Position numbers and translations under genes: made by a program
Shown: piece by piece, positions 1-10,500 of the stretch
Layout of the letters: every line of letters begins with the position of its first letter
How positions within the stretch are numbered: position 1 is the stretch's first letter
Notes under the pieces: model-generated
Seen by the model: the letters and a program-made list of their open reading frames with translations, nothing else
Database searches by the model: none
What the model was told of the DNA's origin: nothing
Assembly: GCF_000286835.2 (NCBI RefSeq)
Contig: NZ_AJYD02000003.1
Coordinates: forward strand, 125,255 to 189,254
DNA length: 64,000 bases
Reading direction: 5' to 3'
From: Enterovibrio norvegicus FF-33
GTDB lineage: Bacteria; Pseudomonadota; Gammaproteobacteria; Enterobacterales; Vibrionaceae

Positions 1-557
<557 letters not shown>

Positions 558-775
558 CTAAACAACGTTAGGTATTACGTGACTGCGGGTTAACATTGGC
601 GATTTAGCAGCACCCTGATGGAGCACTTTGGGCTGATGATCATAATGATCTTAGGATCAAATGCCGCACTTCGTTTGATATCGTCATTCATTGTGTTCGA
701 ACAAACTTATTCGTAACACCTGTGACGTTTGCGTGACGAGAATCCCTACACTTCGACAGAGCGAAGTTCACGCAA

Positions 776-865
776 ATATATAGCTGCTTAGTCGCCTTTA
801 AACGCTATATATCCAAGTCACGTCAAAGTGGCAATAGCGCCCTTCTTAAAAGTCACTTGGATATA
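776..865. repeat. Nested inverted repeats in the rpmA-cgtA gap
   Basis: The 383-base gap between rpmA and cgtA (534-916) shows no credible gene. It holds two perfect inverted repeats: ATATATAGC at 776-784 with GCTATATAT at 804-812, and ATATCCAAGT at 809-818 with ACTTGGATAT at 855-864. The second pair has the shape of the short intergenic repeats ending in AAGTCACTTGG-type sequence that I recall from Vibrio and Photobacterium genomes. That link is from memory and unverified. The two pairs overlap at 809-812, so only one can fold at a time. Confidence 0.5.
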
Positions 866-896
866 CAACAAAAAGCCCCGCCGTAAGGCAGGGCTT
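866..896 (-). terminator. Rho-independent terminator of rplU-rpmA
   Basis: Read on the minus strand, AAGCCCTGCC (896-887) and GGCGGGGCTT (882-873) form a 10-bp stem with one G-U pair and a four-base loop. A run of T (872-869 and beyond) follows. It sits about 20 bases past the rpmA stop, so cgtA probably has its own promoter. Confidence 0.8.
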
Positions 897-916
897 CAGA
901 ATAAGTTCGAGTGCTA

Positions 917-1186
<270 letters not shown>

Positions 1187-1191
1187 CTAAA

Positions 1192-1503
1192 TTAAGCGCT
1201 GATGCCAGTAATTTTGACTTCAGTGAACCACTGACGGTGGCCCATTTGCTTACGAGAATGCTTACGACGACGGAATTTAACGACTTTAACTTTGTCGCCA
1301 CGACCGTGGGTAACTACTTCAGCAGTTACTTTGCCGCCAGCCAGGAACGGTGCACCAACAGTGACTTCTTCACCGTTAGCAACCAGCAGAACTGAATCAA
1401 ACTCAACTGATGAGCCAGTTTCAATGTCTAGCTTTTCCAAGCGAATAGTTTGGCCTTCGCTTACACGGTGTTGTTTACCACCACTTTGGAAAACTGCGTA
1501 CAT
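1192..1503 (-). CDS. rplU: 50S ribosomal protein L21
   Basis: 103 residues starting [18 protein letters not shown], the standard L21 N-terminus, with the basic RNA-binding segment [19 protein letters not shown] near residues 70-90. The reading frame stays open for 21 more codons upstream, but the ATG at 1503 matches the family start and length. It is first gene of rplU-rpmA, divergent from ispB. Confidence 0.98.
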   Translation of the reverse strand: MYAVFQSGGKQHRVSEGQTIRLEKLDIETGSSVEFDSVLLVANGEEVTVGAPFLAGGKVTAEVVTHGRGDKVKVVKFRRRKHSRKQMGHRQWFTEVKITGISA

Positions 1504-1772
1504 GGGTTTCTCCGCATTTCCGCACAGCCTACTGCGTTTAAAAAGTATACAGTGAGGGGTGCGCATTTAATTCATCAATAGGGCGCGAATTCTACGGCAA
1601 GATTTGTCGACTGGCAAGAGGGCAATGAAAGAAAATTGGTGAAAACCTGTCCACTGTTGCTAACCCTTGTTTTTCTCACCAAAGACCCTGTGTAGAGGCT
1701 GAAAATTTAGTGTACTATCATCGAAAAAATGACAGTTTCAGACTGCATTCATCCCTTGGACCGGACGCATCA

Positions 1773-2744
1773 ATGGACTTTAACACCATCCAAGCACTCA
1801 TTGCCGATGACATGGCAAAAGTGGATAAAAAAATCCTTGCGCAACTTGATTCTGATGTCGCATTAATCAACCAACTGGGCTTTTACATTGTCAGTGGTGG
1901 TGGCAAACGTCTACGACCTATGCTGGCATTGCTCGCAGCCAAATCACTCAATTATCAAGGTGAAGGCCATGTGACGGCCGCGGCGTTTGTCGAGTTTATC
2001 CATACTGCAACCTTGCTCCATGATGATGTCGTGGACGAGTCCGATCTTCGTCGTGGTAAAGCGACCGCAAATGCCATGTTTGGCAATGCTGCCAGCGTGC
2101 TTGTTGGCGATTTTATATACACGCGCTCGTTTCAAATGATGACACAACTTCGATCCTTGAGGATCCTTGATGTCATGAGTGAGTCGACAAACGTCATCGC
2201 GGAAGGTGAAGTGCTGCAGTTAATGAACTGCAACGATCCCGACACGACCGAAGAAAGCTACATGCAGGTGATCTATTCGAAAACTGCACGTTTGTTTGAG
2301 GCCGCCACACAGATTGGTGCAATCCTTGCTGACGCGCCGCAAAACATCGAATCGGCCATGCAAGATTATGGTCGCTATCTAGGCACCGCATTCCAATTGA
2401 TCGACGACGTGATGGATTACACCTCACAAGGCGACGAAATGGGTAAGAACACGGGCGATGATTTGGCGGAAGGTAAACCAACGCTGCCCCTACTTCATGC
2501 GATGGCTAATGGTAATGAACAGCAAGCTGCGATGATCCGCGAAGCCATTGAGCAAGGCAACGGCCTCGATAAGCTCGATGCTATCTTAGCTTGTATGGAG
2601 CAAGTCGGATCGTTGGAATACACCCGTCAACGCGCTGAGCAAGAAGCGGCAAAAGCCATCGATGCGCTTACCCCCTTGCCGGAGTCTGATTACAAAGAAG
2701 CATTAAAAGCGCTGGCACACATCGCTGTACGTCGTCGCACCTAA
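1773..2744 (+). CDS. ispB: Octaprenyl diphosphate synthase
   Basis: 323-residue trans-polyprenyl synthase that makes the C40 side chain of ubiquinone and menaquinone. The visible motifs are GGGKRLRP (42-49), the first Asp-rich motif DDVVD (84-88) and the second, DDVMD (about 211-215), which bind Mg-diphosphate. The ATG at 1773 matches the family N-terminus (MDFNTIQALIADDM); a GTG 63 bases upstream is in frame but gives an atypical extension. Divergent from rplU, as in Escherichia and Vibrio. Confidence 0.96.
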   Translation: MDFNTIQALIADDMAKVDKKILAQLDSDVALINQLGFYIVSGGGKRLRPMLALLAAKSLNYQGEGHVTAAAFVEFIHTATLLHDDVVDESDLRRGKATANAMFGNAASVLVGDFIYTRSFQMMTQLRSLRILDVMSESTNVIAEGEVLQLMNCNDPDTTEESYMQVIYSKTARLFEAATQIGAILADAPQNIESAMQDYGRYLGTAFQLIDDVMDYTSQGDEMGKNTGDDLAEGKPTLPLLHAMANGNEQQAAMIREAIEQGNGLDKLDAILACMEQVGSLEYTRQRAEQEAAKAIDALTPLPESDYKEALKALAHIAVRRRT

Positions 2745-2783
2745 CTTTATTGCACTCTCTCTGTTCTATCATCGATCAGACAT

Positions 2784-2813
2784 AAAAAAAGCGGCTTGAT
2801 AAGCCGCTTTTTT
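2784..2813. terminator. Bidirectional terminator between ispB and mdh
   Basis: AGCGGCTT (2790-2797) pairs with AAGCCGCT (2801-2808) around a three-base loop. It is flanked by an A-run and a T-run, so it can end transcripts from both converging genes. Confidence 0.9.
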
Positions 2814-2829
2814 CGTTTCAGGCTTGTGA

Positions 2830-3765
2830 TTACTTCACAAACTCTTCACCCAAGGTGATGTCTTTACGTAGCGTGTCTAGCATGCTGTCGAGTGCTTCTT
2901 GCTCAAATGCACTCAATGGGCCGTGATCCAGAATTTCTTCTACACCGTCTTTACCCAAACGAATAGGTTGTGCAAAAAAGCGTGCGTATTTACCATCACC
3001 TTCTACATATGCACACTCAACCACGTCTTTCTCGCCTTGCGCAGCACGAACCAGCGCAAGACCAAAGCGACATGCCGCTTGACCCATAGACAGTGTTGCA
3101 GAACCGCCACCCGCTTTCGCTTCGACCACTTCGGTGCCCGCGTTTTGGATACGTGGCGTCAATGCAGCCACTTCTTCTTCGGTAAACTCAACACCGTCTA
3201 CTTGAGAAAGCAGCGGTAGAATCGTCACACCAGAGTGACCACCGATAACCGGTACACACACGTTGCTTGGATCTTTACCTTTCAGCTCCGCCACAAAGGT
3301 CTCTGAACGGATGATGTCCAGTGTCGTGATACCAAACAGACGCTTCTTATCGTAAACACCTTTGGCTTTCAGCACTTCTGCCGCAATAGCCACTGTGGTG
3401 TTCACCGGGTTAGTGATAATACCGATCAACGCTTTTGGGCAAACATCAGCAATTTTTTCACTGAGAGAACGAACGATGCCAGCATTCACGTTGAACAGAT
3501 CAGAACGATCCATACCAGGCTTACGAGCAACACCCGCAGAGATCAACACCACATCTGCACCTTCAAGTGCAGGGGTTGGATCTTCGCCACAGTAGCCTTT
3601 GATCGTTACAGGTGTCGGGATGTGGCTAAGATCAACAGCAACACCAGGTGTTACAGGGGCAATGTCATACAATGCCAGATCTGAGCCCGCAGGCAGACGG
3701 TTTTTCAAAAGCAGGGCTAAAGCTTGACCAATGCCTCCAGCGGCGCCAATCACAGCAACTTTCAT
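2830..3765 (-). CDS. mdh: NAD-dependent malate dehydrogenase
   Basis: 311 residues, the normal length of the enterobacterial/Vibrio enzyme that interconverts malate and oxaloacetate in the TCA cycle. Visible motifs are the Rossmann glycine motif [14 protein letters not shown] (residues 7-20), the mobile active-site loop region [16 protein letters not shown], and [12 protein letters not shown] holding the catalytic histidine. Divergent from argR, a conserved pairing. Confidence 0.98.
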   Translation of the reverse strand: MKVAVIGAAGGIGQALALLLKNRLPAGSDLALYDIAPVTPGVAVDLSHIPTPVTIKGYCGEDPTPALEGADVVLISAGVARKPGMDRSDLFNVNAGIVRSLSEKIADVCPKALIGIITNPVNTTVAIAAEVLKAKGVYDKKRLFGITTLDIIRSETFVAELKGKDPSNVCVPVIGGHSGVTILPLLSQVDGVEFTEEEVAALTPRIQNAGTEVVEAKAGGGSATLSMGQAACRFGLALVRAAQGEKDVVECAYVEGDGKYARFFAQPIRLGKDGVEEILDHGPLSAFEQEALDSMLDTLRKDITLGEEFVK

Positions 3766-4012
3766 CTCGTTCTCCTTATTTACGATTATTTTTATATCAG
3801 ACCTTTGGGATGTAGTTGTCTTTGAGGTTTACAAAATAGCCGACACCTACTCCCTTGTTTTAGACCTAATCGCATCATACGTGGCTTCAGTTAGTGTCGA
3901 CAACCCTATCAAGGTAAGGATAAGCCGCGCTTCTCATTTTTCTTTTTAATGGTCTCTCCCGCTGTTGAAAGGTGATAGGTGCGTCACTTTACTGCGGATT
4001 TTATTGCCCGCG

Positions 4013-4030
4013 ACTGAATCACTATGCAAA
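4013..4030. promoter_or_regulatory. Candidate ARG box before argR
   Basis: The 301-base mdh-argR gap (3766-4066) holds both divergent promoters. At 4015-4028 it reads TGAAT-CACT-ATGCA, one mismatch from the TGAAT-N4-ATTCA core of ArgR operators. The 18-base site at 4013-4030 departs from the wider consensus at about three positions. Autoregulation by ArgR is the expected role. No second tandem box is clear, so this is tentative. Confidence 0.4.
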
Positions 4031-4066
4031 AATACGCCATCGTGACACGGGTAAGAAAGAAGAAAT

Positions 4067-4537
4067 ATGCGCAATTCAGATAAACAAGACCAGTTAGTGA
4101 AAGCCTTCAAAGCAATCCTGAAAGAAGAAAAATTCAGCTCTCAGGGTGAAATCGTTGATGCGCTTAAAGGGCAAGGCTACGAAAACATTAACCAATCAAA
4201 AGTTTCTCGTATGCTGACTAAGTTTGGCGCGGTGCGTACTCGCAACGCGAAAATGGAAATGGTGTATTGCCTGCCAGTAGAACTAGGTGTGCCAACCACT
4301 AGCAGCCCACTCAAAGAGTTGGTCATGGATATCGACTACAACGATGCATTGGTTGTGATTCACACGGGTCCTGGTGCTGCACAGCTTATCGCCCGTTTAC
4401 TCGACTCGTTGGGTAAAGCAGAAGGCATTCTTGGCGTTGTCGCTGGTGATGACACCATCTTTATTACCCCAACTCGCGCAACCACGACTGAAGGCCTTTT
4501 TAACTCGGTATGCAGTTTGTTTGATTACAGTCGTTAA
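4067..4537 (+). CDS. argR: Arginine repressor ArgR
   Basis: 156 residues, the usual length. The N-terminal winged helix-turn-helix covers about 1-75, with [15 protein letters not shown] as the recognition region. The C-terminal domain carries [12 protein letters not shown], whose Asp pair binds arginine at the trimer interface. It represses arginine synthesis genes when arginine is plentiful and serves Xer recombination in some relatives. Its start directly follows an AAGAAGAA Shine-Dalgarno-like stretch. Confidence 0.97.
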   Translation: MRNSDKQDQLVKAFKAILKEEKFSSQGEIVDALKGQGYENINQSKVSRMLTKFGAVRTRNAKMEMVYCLPVELGVPTTSSPLKELVMDIDYNDALVVIHTGPGAAQLIARLLDSLGKAEGILGVVAGDDTIFITPTRATTTEGLFNSVCSLFDYSR

Positions 4538-4853
4538 TACGGTAAAAATATTAAATTAAGGCAGGATGTTTTTCTTAAGCGTCTGCCTATTTTCCTGCCC
4601 ATATATTCACTAATCCTCGTCAAATAACCTCTCACTTTTAAGACTTTCGAGTTTTCTTTCACCCAAAGCCACACTTCGATGTGAAATATCATGACAAAAT
4701 ATTTCTCCGGTTTTAAATTCTCGATACAAGTTTGTTATCATCTACTGTTAGATATAGTGATTTCCACTTAGCAAACCGAGCCTTAACCACACTATGCGTT
4801 ACAGCTGACATCATTGGATGAAAAAGAAATAGCCGTATTAAACGTGCTGAGGA

Positions 4854-4902
4854 GATAACCCGCTTCAATGCGGGTTATCCGCATCTGATGTCAGATGTTT
4901 TT
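4854..4902 (+). promoter_or_regulatory. Two hairpins in the leader of the TRAP permease gene
   Basis: The 396 bases between argR and the permease start (4538-4933) contain no gene. Near the end lie two hairpins. GATAACCCGC (4854-4863) and GCGGGTTATC (4870-4879) form a perfect 10-bp stem with a six-base loop. CATCTG (4882-4887) and CAGATG (4892-4897) form a second stem followed by TTTTT (4898-4902). The second has terminator form and lies 32 bases before the ATG. The pair could be an attenuator or the leftover terminator of a lost upstream gene. Confidence 0.6.
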
Positions 4903-4933
4903 ACACTTTACTTGCCGAAAAAGGGACAATGGC

Positions 4934-7507
4934 ATGACGAAGACGACCGAGACACCGCTTGATGCTCAAGACATTGTTGCGCAAGCGGACACCGGGGCCA
5001 GAGCTCCATTAGGAATACCGGGGCGAATTCTATGGTTCGTTCCACTGTGCTGGTCTCTATTCCAGCTTTGGTATGCTTCACCGCTTCCATTCATTTTTGG
5101 TGTGGGCCTAATCAACGACACGGAAGCGCGATCTATACATCTCGCTTTCGCCATCTTCTTGGCATTTACCGCATATCCTGCGTTTAAATCATCCCCTCGT
5201 GACCGTATCCCCGCTATTGATTGGGTCTTTGCTGCACTAGGGAGTTTTGCAGCAGGTTATTTATTCCTGTTCTATAACGAACTCGCTTCTCGATCCGGCG
5301 CCCCCACCCAAATGGACATCGTTGTGTCTGTGATGGGCATGGTGTTGTTGCTTGAAGCAACACGCCGCGCACTGGGTCCTCCGTTAATGGTCGTGGCAGG
5401 TTTTTTCTTGCTTTACACCTTTGCCGGCCCTCATATGCCAGATGTCATCGCCCACAAAGGCGCCAGCATCAACAAAGCCATGTCACATCTATGGCTGACC
5501 ACTGAAGGCGTATTTGGTGTTGCCCTTGGGGTATCAACCTCGTTCGTATTCTTGTTCGTACTATTTGGTGCGTTATTAGATAGAGCAGGCGCAGGTGGCT
5601 ACTTCATTAAAGTTGCATTCTCATTGCTCGGTCACATGCGTGGCGGCCCGGCAAAAGCCGCGGTTGTGGCATCAGGCCTGTCCGGTCTGGTATCGGGCTC
5701 TTCTATCGCGAACGTTGTTACCACGGGTACGTTTACTATTCCTCTGATGAAGCGTGTTGGCTTTTCCGGTGTCAAAGCCGGTGCTGTTGAAGTGGCGGCT
5801 TCAACCAATGGTCAGCTAACACCACCTATCATGGGTGCTGCAGCATTTCTCATGGTCGAATACGTCGGCATTTCCTATGTGGAAGTCATCAAAGCGGCCG
5901 TGTTACCCGCGCTGATTTCCTACATCGCGCTGATTTATATTGTCCACCTAGAAGCCTGTAAAGCGGGCATGGAAGGACTACCTCGCCGCCATAAACCGAC
6001 GTTCCTTGAGAGCTTGTTCTCTTACATGACAGTGATTGTCGGCATGATTGTGCTAAGCCTTGCTGTCTATTACGGCATCGGTTGGACCAAAGAAGCCTTC
6101 GGCTCAGCGGCAACCGTGATAATCGGTATTGTTGTGATGGTCGCGTACGTAGCACTGGTTCGTTACTCATCGCGCTACAAATCAGACGCCGTTGAAGACC
6201 CTGCCGCGGCAGATTTATCAGAAGTACCAGACCCTGGTCCAACCGCACGTGCAGGCCTTTACTACCTACTGCCTATTTTTGTGCTGGTTTGGTGTTTAAC
6301 GGTTGAACGTTTTTCACCAGGTTTGTCTGCATTCTGGGCCACAGTGTTCATGATGTTTATCGTTGTGACGCACCGTCCACTGCTCGCGTTTTTCAATAAA
6401 AAGAACCCAATGGACACAGAAACCAAAGCGGGTTTTATTGATCTGACGGAAGCGTTTGTAACAGGCGCGCGCAACATGATCGGTATTGGTGTTGCTACAG
6501 CTGCCGCGGGTATCGTGGTTGGCGTTGTGACGCTGACGGGTATCGGCCTAGTGATGACCGACTTTGTCGAATTTGTCTCTGGCGGCAATATCATACTCAT
6601 GCTTCTGTTCACTGCTGTGATCAGCTTGCTGCTTGGTATGGGCTTGCCAACCACAGCGAACTACATCGTCGTATCGACGCTGATGGCACCGGTTATCGTT
6701 ACCTTAGGCGCACAATCTGGCCTGATCATTCCATTAATTGCGGTTCACTTATTCGTGTTCTATTTCGGTATTCTTGCCGATGACACGCCACCAGTGGGCT
6801 TGGCTGCTTTTGCTGCTGCTGCGATTGCCAAATCCGACCCAATAAAAACCGGTATTCAGGGTTTTACCTACGATATTCGTACTGCTATTTTGCCGTTTAT
6901 GTTTGTCTTCAACACCCAGTTGTTGTTGCTCGATATTGATGGTCCTGTGCACTTGATCCTAACCATTGTTTCAGCAACCGTCGCAATGCTCGTGTTTGCT
7001 GCTGCCACCCAAGGATGGTGGCTAACGCGTAATAAATGGTGGGAAACCATCTTAATGCTTCTCATCACATTTGCATTGTTCCGTCCCGGCTTTTTCTGGG
7101 ATGAGGTATACGCACCAACGAATGACTTTGAAGGCTCTGCTATTATTGAAGTGGCTGAAAAACTGCCTGATGGTCAAACGCTTAACTTGCAAGTTCGTGG
7201 TGAAAATATCGATGGCGACATCATCACTAAGCACGTTCATCTGCCCATAGATACCGCGCAAGCCGAAGGTTTAGCTCGCGTCTTGTCGACAGGGTTGGAA
7301 CTTCGTGATGAAGACGGCGCGAAATTTGTCGATATGATCCAATTCGGCAGCCCAGCAGAGAAAGCGGGCATCGACTTTGATTGGGAAATCGTTCAAGTCA
7401 GCACTCCGGCTGATCGACCAATGAAAGAGTGGGTATTCATTCCAACCTTCCTATTGTTGGGTGTACTGGCATGGAATCAGCGTCGTCGCATAAAGCTAGC
7501 GGCTTAA
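4934..7507 (+). CDS. Fused 4TM/12TM TRAP transporter permease (TAXI-TRAP type)
   Basis: 857 residues. Many hydrophobic segments fit the small DctQ-like part fused to the large DctM-like part. GLSGLVSGSSIANVVTTGTF and LGMGLPTTANYIVVSTLM are the repeated DctM-type substrate/Na+ site motifs. After the last membrane block a periplasmic region of about 130 residues (DUF3394-like, with the PDZ-like stretch FGSPAEKAGIDFDWEIV) precedes a final TM segment. It should import an organic acid using a TAXI-type binding protein, but no such gene adjoins it here; in other Vibrionaceae I recall one between argR and this permease. The ATG at 4934 is chosen for its AGGGA site; an upstream in-frame ATG at 4895 lies in the hairpin leader. 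Confidence 0.9.
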   Translation: MTKTTETPLDAQDIVAQADTGARAPLGIPGRILWFVPLCWSLFQLWYASPLPFIFGVGLINDTEARSIHLAFAIFLAFTAYPAFKSSPRDRIPAIDWVFAALGSFAAGYLFLFYNELASRSGAPTQMDIVVSVMGMVLLLEATRRALGPPLMVVAGFFLLYTFAGPHMPDVIAHKGASINKAMSHLWLTTEGVFGVALGVSTSFVFLFVLFGALLDRAGAGGYFIKVAFSLLGHMRGGPAKAAVVASGLSGLVSGSSIANVVTTGTFTIPLMKRVGFSGVKAGAVEVAASTNGQLTPPIMGAAAFLMVEYVGISYVEVIKAAVLPALISYIALIYIVHLEACKAGMEGLPRRHKPTFLESLFSYMTVIVGMIVLSLAVYYGIGWTKEAFGSAATVIIGIVVMVAYVALVRYSSRYKSDAVEDPAAADLSEVPDPGPTARAGLYYLLPIFVLVWCLTVERFSPGLSAFWATVFMMFIVVTHRPLLAFFNKKNPMDTETKAGFIDLTEAFVTGARNMIGIGVATAAAGIVVGVVTLTGIGLVMTDFVEFVSGGNIILMLLFTAVISLLLGMGLPTTANYIVVSTLMAPVIVTLGAQSGLIIPLIAVHLFVFYFGILADDTPPVGLAAFAAAAIAKSDPIKTGIQGFTYDIRTAILPFMFVFNTQLLLLDIDGPVHLILTIVSATVAMLVFAAATQGWWLTRNKWWETILMLLITFALFRPGFFWDEVYAPTNDFEGSAIIEVAEKLPDGQTLNLQVRGENIDGDIITKHVHLPIDTAQAEGLARVLSTGLELRDEDGAKFVDMIQFGSPAEKAGIDFDWEIVQVSTPADRPMKEWVFIPTFLLLGVLAWNQRRRIKLAA

Positions 7508-7564
7508 TTTCGGCTGGGGCGATAGCGCCCCTTCTGATCACTAACGAATAAGAGAGTGTCACTC

Positions 7565-8002
7565 ATGTATAAACACATTCTGGTCCCCGTTGATTTGAAT
7601 GATGAGAGTTTTGCCGATAACGCCGTTGAACATGCTGTCTGGTTAGCCGCTCAAACTGGCGCGACCCTGCATCTTTTGACGGCACTACCAGGAATACACA
7701 ATTCCATGGTGGCGTCTTATTTCCCAGAAGACGCAGCGCGTAAAATGAAACAAGATGTGAAACTGAACCTCAAAGCATTTGCAGAGCGTATGGTGCCTGA
7801 TGGCGTGGCGTATGATATTTCCGTTGCCGAAGGAAAGCCTTACAAAGCGATCGTGAAAACAGCGGACGCTCTGAGCTGTGATTTGATTGTTATGCCAAGC
7901 CATAAGCGCTCAAAAGCCAACAAGCTATTGATCGGCTCAGTGGCATCAAAAGTGTTAGAACAATCGAAAGTTAACGTGCTGATTTTAAAGCCACAAGGCT
8001 GA
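7565..8002 (+). CDS. Universal stress protein (UspA superfamily)
   Basis: 145 residues with the Usp alpha/beta fold: MYKHILVPVDLNDESFADNAVEHA at the start and LLIGSVASKVLEQSKVNVLILK at the end. The ATP-binding G-x2-G-x9-G(S/T) motif is only partly kept: SHKRSKANKLLIGS lacks the first two glycines, so nucleotide binding is doubtful. The gene starts 57 bases after the TRAP permease and probably shares its mRNA; Usp genes often follow TAXI-TRAP permeases. The ATG at 7565 is preferred to an in-frame GTG at 7556 for its spacing from AGAGAG. Confidence 0.85.
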   Translation: MYKHILVPVDLNDESFADNAVEHAVWLAAQTGATLHLLTALPGIHNSMVASYFPEDAARKMKQDVKLNLKAFAERMVPDGVAYDISVAEGKPYKAIVKTADALSCDLIVMPSHKRSKANKLLIGSVASKVLEQSKVNVLILKPQG

Positions 8003-8016
8003 TAATCTTCAGACAT

Positions 8017-8050
8017 AAAAAAGGGCGGTCATTGCGACCCGCCCTTTTTT
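8017..8050. terminator. Terminator after the usp gene
   Basis: GGGCGG (8023-8028) pairs with CCGCCC (8039-8044), flanked by six A and six T. It can act for both the plus-strand TRAP-usp operon and the converging ubiX gene. Confidence 0.9.
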
Positions 8051-8102
8051 CATTTCATCTCATCGTGTTATTGCAATGCCATCTTGCTTGAGCATCACCC
8101 TA

Positions 8103-8738
8103 TCACTCGCTGCGGTGATCATACCCCCAACGAGGCACCAACACCTGCTCAATACCTAAATGATCAAGAATTCTCGCCACCATGAAATCCACCAAATCGT
8201 CGATAGATTGAGGCTGATGATAAAACCCTGGTGCAGCAGGCATGATGGTGACACCCATTTTGGAAAGCTTGAGCATATTTTCCAAATGAAGCGTTGAAAA
8301 TGGCGTTTCACGAACCACCAGCAATAACTGCCCTCGCTCTTTCAACACCACATCTGCAGCTCGTTCAGCAAGGTTATCCGACATACCGTGAGCTATCGCC
8401 GCCAGCGATCCTGCCGAGCACGGACACACCACCATTTTCTTTGGCGCTGCAGAGCCTGACGCAACCGGAGAGAACCAGTCTTCTTTACCGCATACCACTA
8501 GCTTGTCTGTCGACACACTCAAGTGTTTAACGAGTGCTTCTTTAGCCGCCTCGGGACCTGAAGGTAACTTCAAACCATGTTCCGTCGCTAACACCACGCG
8601 AGCGGCCGATGACACCAGCAAAAACACCTCGTAATCTGCCGCTAACAAGCACTCTAACAAACGAAGGCCATAAGGAGCCCCTGACGCCCCACTCCACACT
8701 AGTGTAATGCGCTTGTCGCTCTCTGAAGCTTTAATCAT
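8103..8738 (-). CDS. ubiX: Flavin prenyltransferase UbiX
   Basis: 211 residues. UbiX attaches a dimethylallyl group to FMN to make prenylated FMN, the cofactor of the UbiD decarboxylase in ubiquinone synthesis. Motifs: [14 protein letters not shown] near the N-terminus (flavin phosphate binding), [22 protein letters not shown], and [18 protein letters not shown], all characteristic. It follows mpl on the same strand after 98 bases. Confidence 0.94.
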   Translation of the reverse strand: MIKASESDKRITLVWSGASGAPYGLRLLECLLAADYEVFLLVSSAARVVLATEHGLKLPSGPEAAKEALVKHLSVSTDKLVVCGKEDWFSPVASGSAAPKKMVVCPCSAGSLAAIAHGMSDNLAERAADVVLKERGQLLLVVRETPFSTLHLENMLKLSKMGVTIMPAAPGFYHQPQSIDDLVDFMVARILDHLGIEQVLVPRWGYDHRSE

Positions 8739-8836
8739 GGTCTGACGCCTTAGTCATGGTTTCCCTTTGCATGCTTTGCTTATTTGCTTTGATTAGCCAT
8801 TCATTCACGTTATTGCCTAACACCTGGCTGCGTAAC

Positions 8837-10195
8837 TTAGCCACCCTGTGCCAATACCTGTTGCAGCTTATCGTGAATGCCGCCAAATCCGCCGTTACTC
8901 ATCACCAGTATAACGTCTCCCGCTTGGGCTTCTTGTGCAATGCCTTCTACCAAAAGATCAATATCATCAAATGTCTGCGCCGGCGCTTTACATGCCTTGG
9001 CAATATCGTTGACTGACCATTTAATATGATCGGGTTGGAACAAGATGACGGCATCTGCGCTGTCTAAAGAAGGGGCAATCTCATCTTTATGTACGCCAAG
9101 CTTCATGGTGTTGGATCTCGGCTCAAGCACAGCAAGAATACGTTTTTCACCGACTTTCGCTCTCAGCCCTTCCAGCGTGGTCTTGATGGCTGTGGGATGG
9201 TGAGCAAAATCGTCATACACAGTAACACCTGCAAATTCTCCCTTGTGCTCAAGGCGACGCTTGGTGTTAATAAAGCTTCCCAGTGCTTCACACGCTAAAT
9301 CAGGCGTGACACCAACGTGACGCGCCGCGGCAATCGTCATCAAAGCATTGTTGACGTTGTGGTCGCCAATCAAATCCCAGCGCACTGTGCCCACGCATTG
9401 GCCATCGAACCAGACATCAAATTCGCCACCATCGGCTTGTCTTTTTTCAGCGCGCCAGAGACCATCTTCACCTGCAAATTCCAGCTCGCTCCAACATCCC
9501 ATGTCTAAGGTGTCTTTGACATTCAGATCTTCCGATGGCGCAATAATGCGTCCGATCCCCGGAACCGTGCGAACAAGATGATGGAATTGACGTTTTATCG
9601 CGGCCAGATCATCGAAGATGTCCGCATGATCGAACTCAAGATTATTAAGGATCAATGTACGAGGATGGTAGTGAACAAACTTGGAGCGCTTATCGAAAAA
9701 GGCACTGTCATATTCATCGGCTTCGACCACGAAAAACATGCTTTCGCCAAGACGCGCAGACACACCAAAGTTGCCCGGTACACCGCCAATCAAAAAGCCC
9801 GGCTGATAACCGCATGAATCCAACACCCACGCCAACATGCTCGCAGTCGTGGTTTTGCCATGGGTGCCTGCTACCGCCAGCACCCAGCGATCTTTAAGAA
9901 GAAAATCCAGCAACCATTGCGGGCCTGATGTGTAATTCAGGTTTTTGTTCAACACATATTCCACGCAAGGATTGCCACGACTCATAGCATTCCCTACCAC
10001 CACCAGATCGGGAGCCGGATCCAGCTGAGAAGGATCGTAACCTTGGATGATCTCGATCCCTTGTGATTCAAGTAATGTGCTCATTGGCGGATACACGTTA
10101 GCATCACACCCCGTCACTTTATGACCCAACTGTCTTGCCAGAATGGCTGCGCCACCCATAAAAGTGCCGCAAATTCCCAAAATATGTATATGCAT
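8837..10195 (-). CDS. mpl: Murein tripeptide ligase Mpl
   Basis: 452 residues of the Mur ligase superfamily. It joins recycled L-Ala-gamma-D-Glu-meso-DAP to UDP-MurNAc in cell-wall recycling. Visible: the N-terminal motif MHIHILGICGTFMGGAAILA, the ATP-binding loop GTHGKTTTAS (about residues 111-120), and DDFAHHPTAIKTTLEGLR in the C-terminal domain. Divergent from fbp, as in E. coli. Confidence 0.95.
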   Translation of the reverse strand: MHIHILGICGTFMGGAAILARQLGHKVTGCDANVYPPMSTLLESQGIEIIQGYDPSQLDPAPDLVVVGNAMSRGNPCVEYVLNKNLNYTSGPQWLLDFLLKDRWVLAVAGTHGKTTTASMLAWVLDSCGYQPGFLIGGVPGNFGVSARLGESMFFVVEADEYDSAFFDKRSKFVHYHPRTLILNNLEFDHADIFDDLAAIKRQFHHLVRTVPGIGRIIAPSEDLNVKDTLDMGCWSELEFAGEDGLWRAEKRQADGGEFDVWFDGQCVGTVRWDLIGDHNVNNALMTIAAARHVGVTPDLACEALGSFINTKRRLEHKGEFAGVTVYDDFAHHPTAIKTTLEGLRAKVGEKRILAVLEPRSNTMKLGVHKDEIAPSLDSADAVILFQPDHIKWSVNDIAKACKAPAQTFDDIDLLVEGIAQEAQAGDVILVMSNGGFGGIHDKLQQVLAQGG

Positions 10196-10500
10196 ACGCT
10201 TCCGCCAGCCTAGTTACCCGTTCTGTATCGCAGGGCGATCACAGTTCCGGACACGTCCAAATTACTTCGGTACGAATAAAAAGTTCTACACTATAAACTT
10301 TGTAACAAGTTGATTTTTTGCCCAGTCATGGCATGACTACTTGCGCATTGTTGCGTACAGCCGAGATAGCGTGACTCGGTTTAGTATGGAATCAACGTGG
10401 AAAATAAGGCGCAGTTTTCGCCTAACACTTGTGGCGTGCACCTCTTTATTTTCAAGCATCTTACCCAAGAATTTAGTTACAGACATCAAAAGGATCTGAA
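10196..10500. promoter_or_regulatory. mpl-fbp divergent intergenic region
   Basis: 305 bases separating two divergent starts. It must hold both promoters, and an AAAGGATCTGA ribosome-binding region precedes the fbp ATG. I see no gene, clear operator or strong hairpin. A 60-codon minus-strand frame here has no ribosome-binding site and no recognisable sequence. Confidence 0.5.

Noticed and set aside
4538-4850. Remnant of a TAXI binding-protein gene
   Set aside because: I could not recognise any fragment of such a protein in this AT-rich stretch, so a pseudogene is not claimed.
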